Of a stretch of 64,000 nucleotides of DNA, positions 29,425-37,672 are shown one piece after another (position 1 is the first letter of the stretch; each line of letters opens with the position of its first letter). Origin of the DNA: Fibrobacter sp. UWB5. GTDB taxonomy: Bacteria > Fibrobacterota > Fibrobacteria > Fibrobacterales > Fibrobacteraceae. The translations under genes and the position numbers were made by a program. Where the stretch lies: the NCBI RefSeq assembly GCF_002210295.1, contig NZ_MWQH01000003.1, forward strand, positions 226,909 to 290,908, in the 5' to 3' direction. The notes beneath the pieces are model-generated. The model did not search any database, was not told the origin of the DNA, and saw only the letters and a list, made by a program, of their open reading frames with translations.

Positions 29425-31068
29425 TCAAACTTCTAATAGTTGTCTTGCGTGCTCGCGAATCGTGTCGCTTTCACCACCGAGCATGCGAGAAAGTTCCTTA
29501 ATACGACCGTCGTGGTCCAGTTCGACCACATGCGTGTACGTGCGGCCGTCGATTTCTTCCTTGCTGACCGCGAGTTGGTTCTTGGCTCGGCTTGCCACCT
29601 GGTGCAAGTGCGTAATCGTGAGCACTTGGTGGTGCTGGCCCAAGTTCTTTAATGCCTCGCCGATGCTGTTGCCGACTTCGCCGCTGATTCCGGAATCCAC
29701 TTCGTCGAATATCAAGAGGGGAACGCGGTCGAGGTCGGCCATCACGCTCTTGATCGAAAGCAGTACGCGGCTGAGTTCGCCGCCCGAAACCGCTTTTTGC
29801 AGGCTCTTGAAGCCTTCGCCGGGGTTTGGGGCGAGCGTAAATTCAATCTTGTCGGCGCCATTGGGCGACAAAGACTGCATGGTAATCGATGTCGCAAAAA
29901 TTGCCTTCGGCATGCCGAGCGTGTTCAGAATGGCGCTTACGGCCTTGTCGTAGCGCTCTGCGGCTTTCTGGCGAGATGTCGTCAGCTTGAGGGCGGTTGC
30001 CTGCAATGCTTCATGCGCCTTCTTGGATTGCCTGGAAAGTTCTTCCAAATCGGCGTCCAAGTTTTCAAGGCTGGAAAGTTCTTCCTTGCGTTGTTCGGTC
30101 AAGGCAATTAGGCCCGCGACATCGGTGCGGTACTTGCGCTTGAGCTTTTGAATCTGGGCAATGCGGGCGTTGGCGCGGTCAATGTCGGCGGCACTCATGG
30201 CTGCGGACGGGCGCAGACGCAACAAATCCTTGCAAACACTTTCGTACGGGTCGGTCACTTCGTCAAGCGACTTCAAATAATCTTCGTAGTCCGGGAGTTT
30301 TGCGGCGAGTGAACGCAACTTGGATTGCAATATTTGCACTTGGTCCAAGAGCCCGTTTTCGCCACCCAGCATTCCCTGAATGTCGTTCAAGTAGCGGGTT
30401 TCGGCTTCTTGCTTGCTTGCACTGTTGACCTTTTCTTCGAGCGCTTCTTCTTCGCCTTCTTTCAGGGATGCCTTCGAAAGTTCATCGAACTGGAACTTCA
30501 AAAAGTCCTTCTGGGCGGCCAAGTTCTTTGCGCGCTCTTCGGTAGCCTTGATTTCGTCCTGGATCTTGTTCCAGGCGGTCCATTCGCTTGTATATTCGGC
30601 GAGCAGTTCGCCGTTTCCGGCAAAATCGTCGAGCATCTGCGTATGCGTGCGGATGTCGCGCAGCAAGAGCTGTTCGCTCTGGCCGTGCATCTGGATCAGT
30701 TCTTCGCCCAGACGCTGCAAATCGGGGAGTGCCACCACGGCACCGTTCACGCGGGCGCGGCTCTTGCCGTTTTCCTGGATTTCGCGGCGGATAATCAGTT
30801 CGTCATCACTGTCGAGCTCCAGTTCTTCAAGAACCTTCTTGACCTGCGGCTCGTTTGCAATATCGAATGTCGCTTCGACCACAGCCTTTTCTTCGCCGGT
30901 ACGCACCATGGTGGATTGCGCCTTGTCGCCGCATACAATGCGGAGGGATTTCAAGAGTACCGATTTTCCTGCGCCGGTTTCGCCGGTAATTGCAGTAAAA
31001 CCATCGCGGAACGGAACTTCCGCATTCGCAATCAAAGTAAATCCACTAATCGACAGGTGCTTTAACAT
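29425..31068 (-). CDS. recN: DNA repair protein RecN
   Basis: 547 residues. SMC-like ATPase for double-strand-break repair. Walker A GETGAGKSVLLKSL at ~30-43, long coiled-coil arms (~150-370), signature VSGGELSRVLLSIK and Walker B LIFDEVDSGISGEVG near the C-terminus, ending with the switch His in TITHLHQVA. Start ATG 31068. No LexA-box-like site is recognised upstream. Confidence 0.95.
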   Translation of the reverse strand: MLKHLSISGFTLIANAEVPFRDGFTAITGETGAGKSVLLKSLRIVCGDKAQSTMVRTGEEKAVVEATFDIANEPQVKKVLEELELDSDDELIIRREIQENGKSRARVNGAVVALPDLQRLGEELIQMHGQSEQLLLRDIRTHTQMLDDFAGNGELLAEYTSEWTAWNKIQDEIKATEERAKNLAAQKDFLKFQFDELSKASLKEGEEEALEEKVNSASKQEAETRYLNDIQGMLGGENGLLDQVQILQSKLRSLAAKLPDYEDYLKSLDEVTDPYESVCKDLLRLRPSAAMSAADIDRANARIAQIQKLKRKYRTDVAGLIALTEQRKEELSSLENLDADLEELSRQSKKAHEALQATALKLTTSRQKAAERYDKAVSAILNTLGMPKAIFATSITMQSLSPNGADKIEFTLAPNPGEGFKSLQKAVSGGELSRVLLSIKSVMADLDRVPLLIFDEVDSGISGEVGNSIGEALKNLGQHHQVLTITHLHQVASRAKNQLAVSKEEIDGRTYTHVVELDHDGRIKELSRMLGGESDTIREHARQLLEV

Positions 31069-31106
31069 ACGACAAATAAATTAGCAATTTAGCTTGACAC
31101 TAAGTG

Positions 31107-31841
31107 TCATTTCTCGAATTCGACAACGCTTCGGTAGATGGGACGACCTTCCTTGCGGTACTTCTTTTCGAAGCCGGTCATGATCCCTTCGGTAGGTTCT
31201 GCGGTGTTTCGTTCCAGAATTTTGCAACCCTTAAAGTTGTCGAAAACTTCGAGCGCGACTTCGTTGTATTCCTGGTGGTCGGTACCCCAGTAGAAAATGC
31301 GCTTGCCCGGTTTCAACACGCGGGCGACTTCAACCAGAAAATCCGGGCGCAGAAGGCGGTTCTTGTGGTGGCGTTCTTTCGGCCACGGGTCCGGGAAATA
31401 CATGTGGAAAGCGTCCACCGTGTTATCCTTCACGCAGTCTCGCAAAAAGAAGAATACGTCGCCGCGGAGCATGGTGGCGTTGGCTAGGGCGCCGGCCTTG
31501 TCCATCTTGCGCTGTGCAAACTTGGCCCAGGTGTAATCCCATTCGCTGCCCATGATGACGGTGTCGGGGTGCTTGGGAGCATATTCCGAAAGGAATCCGC
31601 CCTTGCCGCTTCCGATTTCGACTTCCACGCGGTCACCCATGTTCGGGAACATGTCTTTCCAGTTAAAGTCCAGCTTGTGGGGGAGTCCGTCGGGTGTTGC
31701 AATCGGCTTGCGGTCTCCGTGCGTACGGAACACGTAATGCCAAAGGCCCTTCGATTCCGAGTCTTCTTTCAAGTCGCGGTAAAATTCAGGAATAACGACT
31801 TCTTTGGGTTCTTTTTCTTCGTTCAATTCTTCGTTTGCCAT
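31107..31841 (-). CDS. trmB: tRNA (guanine-N7)-methyltransferase
   Basis: 244 residues. SAM-binding motif VEIGSGKGGFL (~75-85), MGSEWD, and the family signature FPDPWPKERHHKNRL (~150-164). Makes m7G46 in tRNA. The N-terminus is charged (EELNEEKEPKEV) and longer than in E. coli. Located 15 bases after the RNase Z-like gene on the same strand. The stop codon forms half of a 15-base palindrome (TGACACT-A-AGTGTCA, 31095-31109) before recN. Confidence 0.93.
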   Translation of the reverse strand: MANEELNEEKEPKEVVIPEFYRDLKEDSESKGLWHYVFRTHGDRKPIATPDGLPHKLDFNWKDMFPNMGDRVEVEIGSGKGGFLSEYAPKHPDTVIMGSEWDYTWAKFAQRKMDKAGALANATMLRGDVFFFLRDCVKDNTVDAFHMYFPDPWPKERHHKNRLLRPDFLVEVARVLKPGKRIFYWGTDHQEYNEVALEVFDNFKGCKILERNTAEPTEGIMTGFEKKYRKEGRPIYRSVVEFEK

Positions 31842-31855
31842 AAAAATTCTTTCGT

Positions 31856-32743
31856 TTAAATAAACGCGACGATCCTATCCAAAAACTTTTCCGGAATTTC
31901 TTTTGCAATCATTTCGCGAATGTACTTTTCGGAATACTTCATCGAAAAATGTGCAAGGATAATCTTTTCGCATTTCACCTGGTCGCCCATGCGGTTTAAT
32001 GCGTCTGCAATTTGGGTGATATGCGTATGGCCCTTCTTGTGGCTCATCTCGTAGTCTTCAGGGGCAAGGAACGTGCATTCCGTAATCAAGACCTTAGACT
32101 GGAATACGCGCTGGTTTTCCAACAGGCTTTCGCCCATGCAGTCACCCATAAAGCTTACTAGCGGGTCGTATACCTCGCGCGTAATCTCGGTACCGCTTTC
32201 GCGCAGCTTGATGATTTCGTCGGGAGTCTTTCCCAGGTATTCATCCTTGAGTTTTCTCTTGTAATGGTACAAGGTGCCGCCCATGGCGTAAATCGAGTGC
32301 TTGACTTCGAAGGCTTCGAACGCCAAGTCCTTGCGGTGTTCCAAAAACAGGAGGTCGCCACTATTTACAGGGACAATTTCGGGGTAGCGGAACTTTGTCT
32401 CGGGTACGCCTTCGAACATGGCTTCGGAATGAATCCAGCTGCGAGCCCCTTCGCAAATGCGTTCGGGCATGTAATAGGTACTTTCGCGTTCAACGCCCAT
32501 CATTTTGCGCAAACTGTAGTGTCGCATCAGGCAACGGGCGTGGTCTCCGTGGGCATGAGTCAAGAAAACGTGATTCAACGACGTCGCCGAAAGCGGACAT
32601 TCGCCCATATCGATGCAAAAATCCAGTTCCGGAAGCTGAATATAGGTCGCAAGCCCCGAAATCGAGAAGCCGACAACGGAGGTACACGAGGTATTCACGT
32701 GTACTTGCTTCAAGGCGTTATGAATGTATTTACTCTCTGCCAT
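31856..32743 (-). CDS. RNase Z-like metallo-beta-lactamase-fold hydrolase
   Basis: 295 residues. The zinc-binding motif FLTHAHGDHARC (~residues 52-63) is HxHxDH as in the tRNase Z/beta-lactamase fold, with later ligands in ECTFLAP and KIILAHFSMKY. tRNA 3'-end maturation is the best guess; this fits a genome where the initiator tRNA does not encode CCA. The exosite arm typical of long RNase Z is not obvious, so another nuclease or esterase role is possible. Followed by trmB, another tRNA-processing gene. Confidence 0.7.
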   Translation of the reverse strand: MAESKYIHNALKQVHVNTSCTSVVGFSISGLATYIQLPELDFCIDMGECPLSATSLNHVFLTHAHGDHARCLMRHYSLRKMMGVERESTYYMPERICEGARSWIHSEAMFEGVPETKFRYPEIVPVNSGDLLFLEHRKDLAFEAFEVKHSIYAMGGTLYHYKRKLKDEYLGKTPDEIIKLRESGTEITREVYDPLVSFMGDCMGESLLENQRVFQSKVLITECTFLAPEDYEMSHKKGHTHITQIADALNRMGDQVKCEKIILAHFSMKYSEKYIREMIAKEIPEKFLDRIVAFI

Positions 32744-32768
32744 GACTGTAAAACTTTACCGCCAAATA

Positions 32769-32793
32769 TAAAAAAAACGCGCCTTTCGGCGCG
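32769..32793 (-). terminator. Rho-independent terminator of the lipoprotein gene at 32835
   Basis: CGCGCC/GGCGCG (32778-32783 with 32788-32793) around a four-base loop, with a T-run on the minus strand. Confidence 0.85.
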
Positions 32794-32834
32794 ATTCCTT
32801 TTCAATTCTGAATTCCGAAATACGGATTTTGAAT

Positions 32835-33419
32835 TTACTTGGTCGTTGCGTTTTCTGCGACGAGTTTGTCGAAGTCTTCGCAACTCAAGGTTTCAATATG
32901 GTTACCCATGGCTACGCTACGGGTACGGGCATTACCCTTCTTTTCGGGAATGCGGAAGCAGAAATTGTAGACGTTGCCCTTGTCAGTCGGGATTCCCATC
33001 TTGAAAATACGGATACGCTGGGCTCCCTTATTGTAAATTTCGTGGTAATCGTAGGAATTCTTGATTTTTTCGAGGCGCTTTTGCTGGGAGAATTCAAGTT
33101 CTTCGGTAATGGGGCCTTCCAAAAGGAGCGGCAGGGAGTTCTGGAAACGGAGTTCGATTTTCCCGTTTGATTTTACAATCGATGTTTCTTGCGGCTTGAT
33201 CAGGTAACGTTGTTGCGGAATGTTCTTATAGGCCAGGGTGTGGACAGTGCGAACGCCGCACATTTCTCGCATATCGGGTTGCTCAACAAAGTCAATATCG
33301 CGGCAGATAGGGGGAAGGTTCGTCGGGACTTCCAGATTATCGCCAGAGTTTGAACCGGCACAGGCGGAAAGGAGAGTAGCTATAGCGAAACCAGAGAATA
33401 GCAAGATTGTAGATTTCAT
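32835..33419 (-). CDS. Small lipoprotein, function unknown
   Basis: 194 residues. Lipoprotein signal with lipobox LLSAC (Cys20), then a Gly/Ser/Asn linker. The body has two more Cys in CRDIDFVEQPDMREMCG and looks like a small beta-sandwich, but I recognise no family. Start ATG 33419 after GGCAT...; it has its own terminator at 32769. Monocistronic. Confidence 0.6.
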   Translation of the reverse strand: MKSTILLFSGFAIATLLSACAGSNSGDNLEVPTNLPPICRDIDFVEQPDMREMCGVRTVHTLAYKNIPQQRYLIKPQETSIVKSNGKIELRFQNSLPLLLEGPITEELEFSQQKRLEKIKNSYDYHEIYNKGAQRIRIFKMGIPTDKGNVYNFCFRIPEKKGNARTRSVAMGNHIETLSCEDFDKLVAENATTK

Positions 33420-33620
33420 GCCTTAAATATAATTTTATTATTTCGTTTTGCATTTATTTTCTTTAGAAAGTTTATTTTTTTTAATTATCGAATGTAAACT
33501 TTTAGTTTCTTTAGTTGGTTTTTAGGCTGAAAAGTCGGAGTTTAGGGGGATAAAATCATCTTTACTCCCTAGTGCAGTCAAAAAAATGTATTTTTGGCGC
33601 GGATTAAGATTGGGTATAAC

Positions 33621-34439
33621 ATGAATATTTATAGCTGGAACGTGAACGGGCTTCGCTCCGCCCTCAAAAAGGGTTTTACGGACTGGTTTGCTGCAACAAA
33701 GCCGGATATCTTGTGCTTGCAAGAAGTCCGTGCCGAGGTAGACCAGATTCCCGAAGAGGTGGCGAATCCTGACGGCTACTTTGCCTACTGGAACCCTTGC
33801 CGTCGCAAGAAGGGCTACAGCGGTGTAGGCATTTATACCCAAATCGAACCTGACCGCGTGAACTATGGCTTCGACATCGAAGAATTCGATGAAGAAGGCC
33901 GCGTGCTCCAGCTCGTGTTCCCGGACTGGGTTCTCAATAGCATTTATTTCCCGAATGGTGGACAGGGCGATGACCGCCTGGACTACAAGCTTCGTTTCTA
34001 TGACGCCTTCCTCGAAAACAGCAAGCGCTGGATTAGCGATGGCAAGCACGTGGTGACGCTCGGCGATTACAATACCTGCCATAAGGAAATCGATATCGCC
34101 CGCCCCAAGGAAAACGAGGACGTCAGCGGATTCTTGCCGATTGAACGTGCGTGGATGGACAAGTACGTCGAAAATGGCTTTATAGATTCCTTCCGCCTGT
34201 TGCACCCCGAAGAACGTGACCGTTATTCCTGGTGGTCAAACCGTTTCGGAGCCCGCAAGCGCAATGTGGGTTGGCGTATCGACTACGCTTTCGTAGACGA
34301 AGGCCTTGTCCCCAATATTATCAATGCCGAAATTCATCCGGATGTAATGGGTTCGGACCATTGCCCGATCAGCATTGAACTCGAACCTCCGTTTGCACCG
34401 CTGCCGATTGCGGCTCCGGCTCCTGCTTACGAACAATAA
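33621..34439 (+). CDS. xth: Exodeoxyribonuclease III / AP endonuclease
   Basis: 272 residues. Motifs in order: MNIYSWNVNGLRSALKKGF, ILCLQEVRA (metal-binding Glu), NSIYFPNGG, GDYNTCHKEIDIA, WWSNRFGARKRNVGWRIDY and the catalytic SDHCPI. Repairs abasic sites and blocked 3' ends. ATG 33621 is preferred to 33594 because family members begin with this strand. A short Pro/Ala tail (LPIAAPAPAYEQ) is extra. The A/T-rich 200 bases upstream hold no gene. Confidence 0.93.
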   Translation: MNIYSWNVNGLRSALKKGFTDWFAATKPDILCLQEVRAEVDQIPEEVANPDGYFAYWNPCRRKKGYSGVGIYTQIEPDRVNYGFDIEEFDEEGRVLQLVFPDWVLNSIYFPNGGQGDDRLDYKLRFYDAFLENSKRWISDGKHVVTLGDYNTCHKEIDIARPKENEDVSGFLPIERAWMDKYVENGFIDSFRLLHPEERDRYSWWSNRFGARKRNVGWRIDYAFVDEGLVPNIINAEIHPDVMGSDHCPISIELEPPFAPLPIAAPAPAYEQ

Positions 34440-34440
34440 A

Positions 34441-34469
34441 AAAACGCTCCTTTTGAGGAGCGTTTTTTT
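34441..34469. terminator. Bidirectional terminator between xth and potD
   Basis: AAAAAACGCTCC, loop, GGAGCGTTTTTTT: stem 34445-34450 with 34457-34462, T-run on the plus strand and A-run giving a T-run on the minus strand. Confidence 0.9.
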
Positions 34470-34470
34470 A

Positions 34471-35538
34471 TTATCTTCCCTTGACGCTTTTCCAGGCTTC
34501 GTCAAAGAGCTTGACTGCATTGCCCGGGTAGCGCAAGAATACCATGCGGTCGATTTCTTCGCGGGTTGGGTTAATTACCCGGTTGTTCTTGAACTTTTCG
34601 TCAATGAGCTTGAGCGATGCACTGTTCGGAGAAGCGTAGTTGATCGTTGTTGCTAGCTTTGCTCCATTTTGTGCATCCAGAATGTAGTTCATGAAGGCAT
34701 ATGCGCCATCAACATTCTGTGCTCGACTGCTGAGAGTCATGGCGTCTACCCACATGAAGCTGCCTTCAACGGGAATGGCATAGCGAAGCGTCGGGTCTTC
34801 CGCAATGGCATCCATCGCTTCTCCGTTGAATACGATAGCAGCCCAGTATTCGTTTGCAAGGACCTTGTCTTTGGCGCTTACAGAGCCTTCAAAGCCGGCG
34901 AAATTCGGATCGCGCTTGATTTCGTTGATCCATTCAACTGCTTTTTCGATGTCTTCCGGTCTAAAGCTGTTGGCGTTTATGCCTTTCGCCTGCAATGCAA
35001 TAGAAAGCATAGAACGGGATTCGTCAAGCAGACTGAATTTGCCTTTGATCTGCATGGGATTGAAAATAGTGTTGTAGCTTACGCCGCTGGGGTTAAGCGT
35101 CGTGTCGCGGTACAGAATGCCGGTGGTTCCCCATTGGTAGGGGAGCGTGTACATGTTGTTCGGGTCGTAAACGGGATTCTTGAATTGATCCGCAATGTTT
35201 ACTTTGTTTGGAATCTGGTCCATGTCGATGGGTCTAATCAGTTCCAAGTGTATCATTTGCTGGATCATTACGTCCGAAGCGATAACCACGTCGTACTGTT
35301 TTTCCATGGCGGCTTGCAGTTTGCCAATCATTTCTTCTTGGGCTTCGTATTCTACCAACTGCAGCTTGTAACCGGTTTTCATTTGAAAATCGGTTATCAT
35401 GTCAGGATCCATGTATTCGCTATAAGTAAGGACTGTGACTGTCACAGGGTGCTGTTGCGACTTCTTGTCGCAACCACAAAGAATTCCTGTCGCAAGGAGA
35501 GCCATTGCAACAGCGATGTGAAAAACCATTTTTCTCAT
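34471..35538 (-). CDS. potD: Spermidine/putrescine-type ABC transporter substrate-binding lipoprotein (orphan)
   Basis: 355 residues from ATG 35538 (GGAG 8 bases upstream; a GTG two codons earlier is also open). Lipoprotein signal with lipobox ILCGC (Cys22). Then VLTYSEYMDPDMITDFQ and YDVVIASDVMIQQM, LPYQWGTTGILYRD, the usual PotD fold. Delivers polyamines (or a similar cation) to a PotABC permease, but no potA/B/C lies next to it, which is unusual. Followed by a bidirectional terminator. Symbol reflects family; substrate is not proven. Confidence 0.8.
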   Translation of the reverse strand: MRKMVFHIAVAMALLATGILCGCDKKSQQHPVTVTVLTYSEYMDPDMITDFQMKTGYKLQLVEYEAQEEMIGKLQAAMEKQYDVVIASDVMIQQMIHLELIRPIDMDQIPNKVNIADQFKNPVYDPNNMYTLPYQWGTTGILYRDTTLNPSGVSYNTIFNPMQIKGKFSLLDESRSMLSIALQAKGINANSFRPEDIEKAVEWINEIKRDPNFAGFEGSVSAKDKVLANEYWAAIVFNGEAMDAIAEDPTLRYAIPVEGSFMWVDAMTLSSRAQNVDGAYAFMNYILDAQNGAKLATTINYASPNSASLKLIDEKFKNNRVINPTREEIDRMVFLRYPGNAVKLFDEAWKSVKGR

Positions 35539-35588
35539 ACCCACTCCATCCTTCTTTGACAGTCCTCCTAATCCCCTTTAGGCGTAGA

Positions 35589-36890
35589 CTAGCTGTGCAG
35601 GTATTCCACGATGGCGTCGTGGATCGTGGTGAACACTTCCCGCAGTTCCTCTTCGTCTTCTTCCAGAAGCGTAACGCGGAAGCCCTTCAGGTCAGTACAG
35701 AAACTTGTACTCGGCACCACGCAGATGCCCTTCGCGCCCAGCAGGTAGTACACGAAGCGGTAGTCCAGGTTCGTGGTCTTGCTGCACCATTCTTCCACCT
35801 TCTTCTTGATGATCGGGTTGTCAATCTTCAAGGTCTGGTGGCTGTTGAGCGTGCCTTCGCGGAAGATGATGGTGTTGTAGAACGCACCGTAGGTGGGGTT
35901 GAAGTAGAGTTCCGGGATGTCGGAAAGGATTTCGTTGATGATGGCGCTGCGGCGGCCAATCTTTTCGTTCAAGGCCGTGCGGTGTTCCATGAAACGCGGA
36001 TCGCCCAGCACGCGCGGAATCGTCATCTGCGGGAGTGTGGTTGAGCAGACTTCCACCATCTTGGCGTTATCGATAGCGCGGCAGAAGGCGTCGAACTGTT
36101 CGTCCTTGTCGCGGTTGTAGTATTCTGCCCAGCCACAACGAGCACCCGGCCACGGGTATTCCTTGGAAATACCCTTGAGGGCGATACCCGGAACGTCCCC
36201 GATGTATTCAGCGAGTGCGTAAGCGTGAGCTCCATTGTACGTAATCTTGTTGTAGATTTCGTCGCAAATAATGAACAGGCCGTAACGCTTTGCAATGTCC
36301 ACGATCTTCTGGAGAATGTCGAGCGGGTAAACCATGCCCGTCGGATTGTCCGGGTTCAAAATCAGAATGCCCGCAATGCTCGGGTTGTACTTCACCTTGT
36401 TCTCGAGTTCTTCGAGATCCGGGTACCAGTGATTTTCCGGCTGCAGACGGTAGGTAATCGGGGCCGTGTGGGCGTGGGCCGCTTCGGCGGAACTGTGGGT
36501 GGAGTAGGCCGGGGCCGGTCCGATGATACGGGTGTTCATCGAGAGGAGACCGTAGATGGTGGCGATGGCGTCACCGAGGCCGTTGAAGAACAGGATGTCG
36601 TCGACGTTAATCTGGGCGCCGCCCAGTTTGTTGTTTTCTTTCACCAGGAATTCGCGCGTTTCGAGCATGCCCTTGGAGGGGCAATAGCCGTAGCTGCGGT
36701 TGGTGCGGGCGAGGTCAACAACAATATCCTTAATCCAGTCAGGAATCTGACATTTCTTTTCGATGGGGTCACCAATATTTTCCCAGTGAATGGGGAGACC
36801 GAGTGCCTTGAGCTGGTTTGCCTTCTTCACGATCTCACGGATTTCGTAAGAGAGTTCCTTGGCTCCTTCGCTCAATAGTCTTCTGCGCAT
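35589..36890 (-). CDS. Pyridoxal-phosphate-dependent class I/II aminotransferase
   Basis: 433 residues. The PLP-binding Lys lies in LKGISKEYPWPGARCGW (~residues 237-253); other class I/II motifs are LNPDNPTG (~178), DEIYNKITY (~211) and GPAPAYSTHSS. The length and the SKEY-PGARCGW form resemble alanine/aspartate-type aminotransferases. Start ATG 36890 after GGAG. No neighbouring amino-acid genes help to fix the substrate. Confidence 0.85.
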   Translation of the reverse strand: MRRRLLSEGAKELSYEIREIVKKANQLKALGLPIHWENIGDPIEKKCQIPDWIKDIVVDLARTNRSYGYCPSKGMLETREFLVKENNKLGGAQINVDDILFFNGLGDAIATIYGLLSMNTRIIGPAPAYSTHSSAEAAHAHTAPITYRLQPENHWYPDLEELENKVKYNPSIAGILILNPDNPTGMVYPLDILQKIVDIAKRYGLFIICDEIYNKITYNGAHAYALAEYIGDVPGIALKGISKEYPWPGARCGWAEYYNRDKDEQFDAFCRAIDNAKMVEVCSTTLPQMTIPRVLGDPRFMEHRTALNEKIGRRSAIINEILSDIPELYFNPTYGAFYNTIIFREGTLNSHQTLKIDNPIIKKKVEEWCSKTTNLDYRFVYYLLGAKGICVVPSTSFCTDLKGFRVTLLEEDEEELREVFTTIHDAIVEYLHS

Positions 36891-37002
36891 TTTATGCTCC
36901 TGTATAGGTATCGAAAATTCTTGTTTTTACGTTGTAATTATAGAATATAATCTGTTAAGAATTTTCGTTTTTCCTTATGGTTAATGGTTAAAAAGGGGGT
37001 AA

Positions 37003-37035
37003 TAAAAAAGGGCTGCCTTTTACGGGGCTGCCCTT
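37003..37035 (-). terminator. Terminator-like hairpin for the small gene at 37061
   Basis: AAGGGC/GCCCTT plus inner GCC/GGC with one mismatch (37008-37017 with 37026-37035), T-run on the minus strand. Confidence 0.6.
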
Positions 37036-37060
37036 GAAACTTTTTGTCTGGATTTAAGCG

Positions 37061-37174
37061 TTACGCTTTACAGATTTTGGTTTCTCTGGACAGCCCCACA
37101 ATAGCTCGGGCCGCTGCCTGGCTTGCTGCGAACGCTTTCGCTGCGATGATGTTCTGTCCAAAGATTTTGTTCAT
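37061..37174 (-). CDS. Possible small Ala-rich protein (37 residues)
   Basis: Begins MNKIFGQNIIAAKAFAASQ and ends ETKICKA. GGAG sits just before the ATG (short spacing), and a terminator-like hairpin follows 26 bases after the stop, so the 350-base gap between neighbouring genes looks like a small transcription unit. The first ~28 residues could form an amphipathic or membrane helix. No family recognised; could be non-coding. Confidence 0.4.
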   Translation of the reverse strand: MNKIFGQNIIAAKAFAASQAAARAIVGLSRETKICKA

Positions 37175-37243
37175 GTCTCCAAATATACTACCTGTTACGC
37201 GAGATTGTCAAGGTTTGTCAGGTATTTTTTTATTTTTGCCGGC

Positions 37244-37672
37244 ATGACTCACGGTACCATTTACGATCCGGTTCGCGGGAAAGATGTTCCCGATACGCCC
37301 GAAGAACGGGTGCGTCAGGCGACAATCAGGTTCCTGATAGATGAAGTCAAGGTACCGCAGAACTTGATTGCGGTGGAGTTTGCGCTTTCGATGGTGGAGC
37401 CCAAGAACGATGACCGGGTGGATTTGTTGGTGCAAGACTTCAAGGCGTCCGGCGATTTAAAACACCCGTGGCTCTTGGTGGAATGCAAGGCTCCCGGCGA
37501 GTATACTTGGCAAGCGTTGCAAGTGCAATTGAATAAGTATTTGAAAGTGCTTACGCCCAAGTATGTGATGCTTTCTTTGGGCGACGCTGTGCGATACTTT
37601 GAACTGGACGCAACCACCAAGCGTTTTAAGAAGATTGAAAAACTGCCGGAATTTACTTCACCACAGAAATAA
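37244..37672 (+). CDS. Type I restriction HsdR N-terminal-domain protein (HSDR_N_2), stand-alone
   Basis: 142 residues from ATG 37244. Contains the nuclease-like fold pattern DDRVDLLVQDF...PWLLVECKAPG (Asp, then Glu-x-Lys), i.e. PD-(D/E)XK-type residues, as in the N-terminal domain of HsdR. It lacks helicase motors and no restriction genes lie next to it; such stand-alone forms are common in Bacteroidetes/Fibrobacteres. Function unknown. Its 3' end overlaps xseA by 20 bases, convergently. Confidence 0.7.
   Translation: MTHGTIYDPVRGKDVPDTPEERVRQATIRFLIDEVKVPQNLIAVEFALSMVEPKNDDRVDLLVQDFKASGDLKHPWLLVECKAPGEYTWQALQVQLNKYLKVLTPKYVMLSLGDAVRYFELDATTKRFKKIEKLPEFTSPQK

Noticed and set aside
31095..31109. 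Palindrome TGACACT-A-AGTGTCA as a recN operator
   Set aside because: Half of it is the trmB stop region and there is no second copy; too weak to call a site.
37244..37672. Part of a type I restriction system
   Set aside because: Only the HsdR N-terminal fold is present; no motor, HsdM or HsdS genes adjoin.
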